8,385 nt of DNA, from contig CANEUR010000039.1 in the NCBI GenBank assembly GCA_947441875.1, positions 1 through 8,385 of the forward strand, in the 5' to 3' direction. This document shows, in pieces, positions 6,200 to 8,385 of the stretch. A program made the translations under genes and the position numbers. This DNA comes from Rickettsiales bacterium. GTDB lineage: Bacteria > Pseudomonadota > Alphaproteobacteria > Rickettsiales > UBA1997. Position 1 is the first letter of the stretch. Every line of letters starts with the position of its first letter. The notes below the pieces were generated by a model. That model saw only the letters and a list, made by a program, of their open reading frames with translations, was not told the origin of the DNA and searched no databases.

Positions 6200-6736
6200 T
6201 TATTTTATAGGAAAATTTAATTTTTTTAAGAGAAATAATGATTCTTCTTTTGATTTAGAATTAGTGGCAATTGTTATATTCATACCAAAAACTTTAACAA
6301 TGTTATCGAGATCAACTTCTAAAAATACACTATGTTCTTTTATGCCAAAACTATAATGATTGCTTTGATTAAAGCCTTTATGAGATAAACCTCTAAAATC
6401 TCTAATACGAGGCAATGCAATATTTACAAGACGATCTAGAAACTGATACATTTTTTTACCACGTAGCGTAACTCGACATCCGATGGGAAGATCTTTTCTT
6501 AATTTAAATGTTGAAATAGCTTTTTTAGATCTAGTCAAGACAGCTTTTTGACCAGCAATATTTGAAACTTGATTTAACAGATAAGACAATAATTTATTAT
6601 CACTATCTACGGCTTTTATACCAACATTTATACTTACCATTTGCAGTTTTGGTATGGCTAATTGATTAGTATAACCAAACTTAGATTTAAACTCAGGTAT
6701 AGCATTGTTATATAATTTTTCGGTAACGGTTTGCAT
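6200..6736 (-). CDS. rplE: 50S ribosomal protein L5
   Basis: L5 binds 5S rRNA and contacts P-site tRNA and S13 from the central protuberance. At 178 residues it has the usual length. Visible family features are QLAIPKLQMVSINVGIKAVD (25-44), GQKAVLTRSKKAISTFKLRK (63-82), PIGCRVTLRGKKMYQFLDRL (85-104), and NIALPRIRDFRGLSHKGFN. The end, MNITIATNSKSKEESLFLLKKL, matches the conserved late strand. It begins 8 bases after rplX. In E. coli the S8 repressor site overlaps the start of this gene; no equivalent hairpin is evident here. Confidence 0.98.
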   Translation of the reverse strand: MQTVTEKLYNNAIPEFKSKFGYTNQLAIPKLQMVSINVGIKAVDSDNKLLSYLLNQVSNIAGQKAVLTRSKKAISTFKLRKDLPIGCRVTLRGKKMYQFLDRLVNIALPRIRDFRGLSHKGFNQSNHYSFGIKEHSVFLEVDLDNIVKVFGMNITIATNSKSKEESLFLLKKLNFPIK

Positions 6737-6744
6737 CTTTTTAA

Positions 6745-7056
6745 TTATATTTTATTTTCAGTTTTTTTAGAAATACGAATCTTTTTAGAAAATGGCTTTC
6801 CTTCTTTAGATTCTAAAATGAATTTTATTTTTACTGGTTTTCCATTTTCACAATGAGAAATATTGGAACGATGTATCGACTTTTCTACTTGTAAAATTTT
6901 ACCAGGTTGTTGATTAGTTGGTTTTTGATGAACGGTTGCCAAGTTTATACCTTCAACGATTACTTTATCTCCAATAATTTTGATAATTTTACCTATCTTG
7001 CCTTTATCATTACCAGATATAACTATTACTTGATCATTTTTTTTAAATTTTTGCAT
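6745..7056 (-). CDS. rplX: 50S ribosomal protein L24
   Basis: L24 is an assembly-initiating 23S rRNA-binding protein with a KOW fold, near the peptide exit tunnel. The 103-residue product matches E. coli L24 in length (104). The KOW segment is FKKNDQVIVISGNDKGKIGK (residues 4-23), followed by VIVEGINLATVHQKP (33-47) and KSIHRSNISHCENGKPVKIK. The usual GGI before the Glu/Ile segment reads GKI. An A8 run lies at codons 6-8 (plus-strand T run at 7037-7044). It starts 7 bases after rplN. A GGAGGT stands 14 bases before the ATG, but it is inside the rplN coding end and too far to count as a normal Shine-Dalgarno site. Confidence 0.97.
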   Translation of the reverse strand: MQKFKKNDQVIVISGNDKGKIGKIIKIIGDKVIVEGINLATVHQKPTNQQPGKILQVEKSIHRSNISHCENGKPVKIKFILESKEGKPFSKKIRISKKTENKI

Positions 7057-7063
7057 ATATTTA

Positions 7064-7435
7064 TTATAAAACCTCCGAAGCTAAAGATGCTATTTTGAGA
7101 AAGTTTTTTTGACGAACTTCTCTTGAAACAGGACCAAAAACACGAGTAGCTAATGGCTCATTATCTTTGTTAACTAAAACAACAGCATTATCTCCAAAAC
7201 TAATAAAACTACCGTCTGGTCTGACAATTTTATTTTTTGTTCTTACTATTACAGCCTTCGCAACCTGACCTTTTTTTACTAATTTGGCACCAGGTATTAC
7301 CGAAGTAATAGCAACAACAATGACATCTCCTACATTTGTTATCATGTGATTTGAGCCACCCAAAACTTTTATACATCTAGCAGTTTTTGCACCAGAGTTA
7401 TCGGCAACAACTAGATTGGTTTGCATTTGTATCAT
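7064..7435 (-). CDS. rplN: 50S ribosomal protein L14
   Basis: L14 is a highly conserved large-subunit protein that contacts 16S rRNA in an intersubunit bridge. The 123-residue product has exactly the E. coli length. It begins MIQMQTNLVVADNSGAKTAR, continues with CIKVLGGSNHMIT (residues 21-33), GDVIVVAI, KAVIVRTKNKIVRPDGSFIS (60-79), and ends RVFGPVSREVRQKNFLKIAS (98-117) then LASEVL. A second ATG lies three codons in, but the conserved MIQ start favours the ATG at 7433-7435. It lies between rpsQ (12-base gap) and rplX (7-base gap). Confidence 0.99.
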   Translation of the reverse strand: MIQMQTNLVVADNSGAKTARCIKVLGGSNHMITNVGDVIVVAITSVIPGAKLVKKGQVAKAVIVRTKNKIVRPDGSFISFGDNAVVLVNKDNEPLATRVFGPVSREVRQKNFLKIASLASEVL

Positions 7436-7447
7436 ATTGTATATATT

Positions 7448-7657
7448 TTATATTAATACCCATTTTTTTAATTTAGATATTGGTTTAGAGTTTTTCATCT
7501 CAACTTCATCACCAAGAGAAACATTTTTTCCCAAAGAATCTACTAAATAATTTTTATAAATAGTGATATATTTACCGTAACGAGGGTGTTTTTTATAGGA
7601 AGTTACAGTAACTTTTATTGTATTTTTATCTATGATATTAACAACTTTTGCTTTCAT
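7448..7657 (-). CDS. rpsQ: 30S ribosomal protein S17
   Basis: S17 is an early-assembly 16S rRNA-binding protein with an OB fold. The 69-residue product is shorter than E. coli S17 (84), mainly at both ends. The core is readable: KVVNIIDKNTIKVTVTSYKK (residues 4-23), HPRYGKYI, the YLVDS segment, VSLGDEVEM (46-54) and the ending KPISKLKKWVLI, equivalent to the usual RPLSKTKRW. It starts 4 bases after rpmC. No upstream extension of the reading frame looks likely, because rpmC occupies that space in another frame. Confidence 0.96.
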   Translation of the reverse strand: MKAKVVNIIDKNTIKVTVTSYKKHPRYGKYITIYKNYLVDSLGKNVSLGDEVEMKNSKPISKLKKWVLI

Positions 7658-7661
7658 ATAT

Positions 7662-7832
7662 TTATTTAACCGAATTTAGTTTGGTAAAAAGCCTTGCGAC
7701 TTCTTTCTTTTTGTTTCTGTAATCTTTTATTATAACAGAATCTTTCATGGATATTTTTAATCTTGCAATAAGTAATTCTTTTTTAAGATAAGATATATTT
7801 AATAATATTGATTTTTTTTCTTCTTGATTCAT
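7662..7832 (-). CDS. rpmC: 50S ribosomal protein L29 (short, divergent)
   Basis: L29 lies by the peptide exit tunnel, next to L23, on the large subunit. This 56-codon gene fills the space between rplP (2-base gap) and rpsQ (4-base gap), the standard place for rpmC. The protein begins MNQEEKKSILLNISYLKKEL and has the two-helix build of L29. The first helix carries LKKELLIARLKISMK (residues 16-30) and the second carries YRNKKKEVARLFTKLN (38-53), matching the family's R-x-x-R-R-x-I-A-R-x-x-T-x-L end. The connecting turn lacks the glycine usually found there. It is lysine-rich and slightly shorter than typical L29 (60-70 residues). I assign it from position plus the second-helix pattern. Confidence 0.88.
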   Translation of the reverse strand: MNQEEKKSILLNISYLKKELLIARLKISMKDSVIIKDYRNKKKEVARLFTKLNSVK

Positions 7833-7834
7833 AA

Positions 7835-8248
7835 CTATATATGATTAACAATTTTAGTTTTAAAAGGCAGTTTAGAAGAGGCTTTTTGTAAAGCCGTATT
7901 GGCAGATTCGTTATCGATACCATCAATTTCAAAAACAATTCTACCAGGCTTGATTTTGGCAACGTAATATTCAACATTACCTTTACCGCTACCCATTCTA
8001 ACCTCTGCTGGTTTTTGAGTTACAGGAGTATGAGGGAAAACCATAATCCATAATTTACCAGCTCTTTTCATATAGCGAGTAATAACTTTTCTAGCAGATT
8101 CGATTTGTTTAGAGTTTAGCTTAGATGGTTCTAAAGCTTTTAAGCCATAAGAACCAAATTTTAAAGAATTGCCATTGTTAGCAACACCTAATATTTTTTT
8201 GCCTCCTTTTTGAGCTTTTCTATATTTTGTTTTTGCAGGTATTAACAT
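7835..8248 (-). CDS. rplP: 50S ribosomal protein L16
   Basis: L16 sits near the A site and the peptidyl transferase centre and is needed for late large-subunit assembly. The 137-residue product matches the family length (136 in E. coli). It shows MLIPAKTKYRKAQKG at the start, FGSYGLKALEPSKLNSKQIE (residues 31-50), VITRYMKRAGKLWIMVFPHT (55-74), PVTQKPAEVRMGSGKGNVEY (75-94), and PGRIVFEIDG. The arginine in RMGSGKG corresponds to the arginine that is hydroxylated in E. coli. The short insertion GGKK after YRKAQK differs from common forms. It ends in TAG 2 bases before rpmC and starts 14 bases after rpsC, with no Shine-Dalgarno sequence. Confidence 0.99.
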   Translation of the reverse strand: MLIPAKTKYRKAQKGGKKILGVANNGNSLKFGSYGLKALEPSKLNSKQIESARKVITRYMKRAGKLWIMVFPHTPVTQKPAEVRMGSGKGNVEYYVAKIKPGRIVFEIDGIDNESANTALQKASSKLPFKTKIVNHI

Positions 8249-8262
8249 ATGTTAGTTATCAA

Positions 8263-8385
8263 TTATATTTGTGAAGTTGAAACCTTTTTCTTTTCAACAT
8301 AACCTTTATATATCCATACTTTTACCCCTATAACACCATAGGTAGTATAAGCATTGGCAATTGCATAATCTATATTGCAACGTAA
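8263..8385 (-). CDS. rpsC: 30S ribosomal protein S3, C-terminal end (cut by window edge)
   Basis: S3 forms part of the mRNA entry channel on the small-subunit head. Only the last 40 codons and the TAA stop are present; the gene continues past the right edge. The residues begin LRCNIDYAIANAYTTYGVIG and continue VKVWIYKG, which is the conserved S3 C-domain signature (LRADIDY...TTYG.IGVKVWI..GE in relatives). The tail after this signature is only 12 residues (YVEKKKVSTSQI), shorter than the long basic tail of E. coli S3. It stands directly upstream of rplP, as in the S10 operon. Confidence 0.95.
   Translation of the reverse strand, partial: LRCNIDYAIANAYTTYGVIGVKVWIYKGYVEKKKVSTSQI

Noticed and set aside
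6700..6760. S8 repressor site at the rplX-rplE junction, as in E. coli
   Set aside because: I found no hairpin with a matching layout; the junction is unstructured AT-rich sequence.
7071..7076. GGAGGT as the rplX Shine-Dalgarno sequence
   Set aside because: It is 14 bases from the ATG, beyond the usual range, and encodes part of the conserved SEVL end of L14.
6907..7098. Plus-strand frame of 63 codons
   Set aside because: Antisense to rplX and the end of rplN.
7783..7977. Minus-strand frame of 64 codons
   Set aside because: Runs out of frame through the end of rplP and the start of rpmC; the in-frame L29 product explains this space better.
1..8385. Hidden mobile element, CRISPR array, defence or other new system
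   Set aside because: Coding space is almost fully explained by conserved ribosomal-protein, secY, adk and rpoA genes; no spaced direct repeats, transposase, tRNA or rRNA was seen.

Overview
The window is one block of ribosomal-protein genes, all read from the minus strand. It runs from the 3' end of rpsC at the right edge to the 5' part of rpoA at the left edge. In transcription order the genes are rpsC (partial), rplP, rpmC, rpsQ, rplN, rplX, rplE, rpsN, rpsH, rplF, rplR, rpsE, rpmD, rplO, secY, adk, a 330-base gap, rpsM, rpsK, rpoA (partial). This is the end of the S10 operon, the whole spc operon and the start of the alpha operon.

Organism: the order secY-adk-rpsM-rpsK-rpoA, with no rpmJ after secY and no rpsD between rpsK and rpoA, is the usual alphaproteobacterial arrangement. 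Three protein details fit this: the S14 form without zinc cysteines, an S8 tail ending STSKGVLADHNAR, and an RpoA segment reading SAIDGIKEDV. Lines I counted are about 27 to 33% G+C, with many A/T homopolymers and much lysine, isoleucine and asparagine. My inference is an AT-rich, probably host-associated alphaproteobacterium of the Rickettsiales or Holosporales kind; the window cannot name the genus. TGA is a stop (it ends secY) and tryptophans that I checked use TGG, so the code is standard.

Layout: 8385 down to 3392 is a tight run of 30S and 50S protein genes with gaps of 1 to 15 bases. SecY (3386-2103) overlaps adk (2106-1465) by 4 bases (ATGA). Bases 1464-1135 are the only long non-coding stretch; they hold several AT-rich inverted repeats and a weak promoter candidate. 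RpsM begins with TTG and has the only well-placed Shine-Dalgarno sequence I found. RpsK and the first 98 codons of rpoA follow.

Together these genes supply ribosomal proteins of both subunits, the SecY channel used by ribosomes making membrane proteins, adenylate kinase for nucleotide balance, and the RNA polymerase alpha subunit. I see no mobile element, CRISPR array, tRNA, rRNA or unknown gene. This is a conserved housekeeping region and I do not think it contains a new system. The points worth a second look are the rpsM leader, the lack of Shine-Dalgarno sequences elsewhere, and several divergent residues in Adk, SecY and L29.
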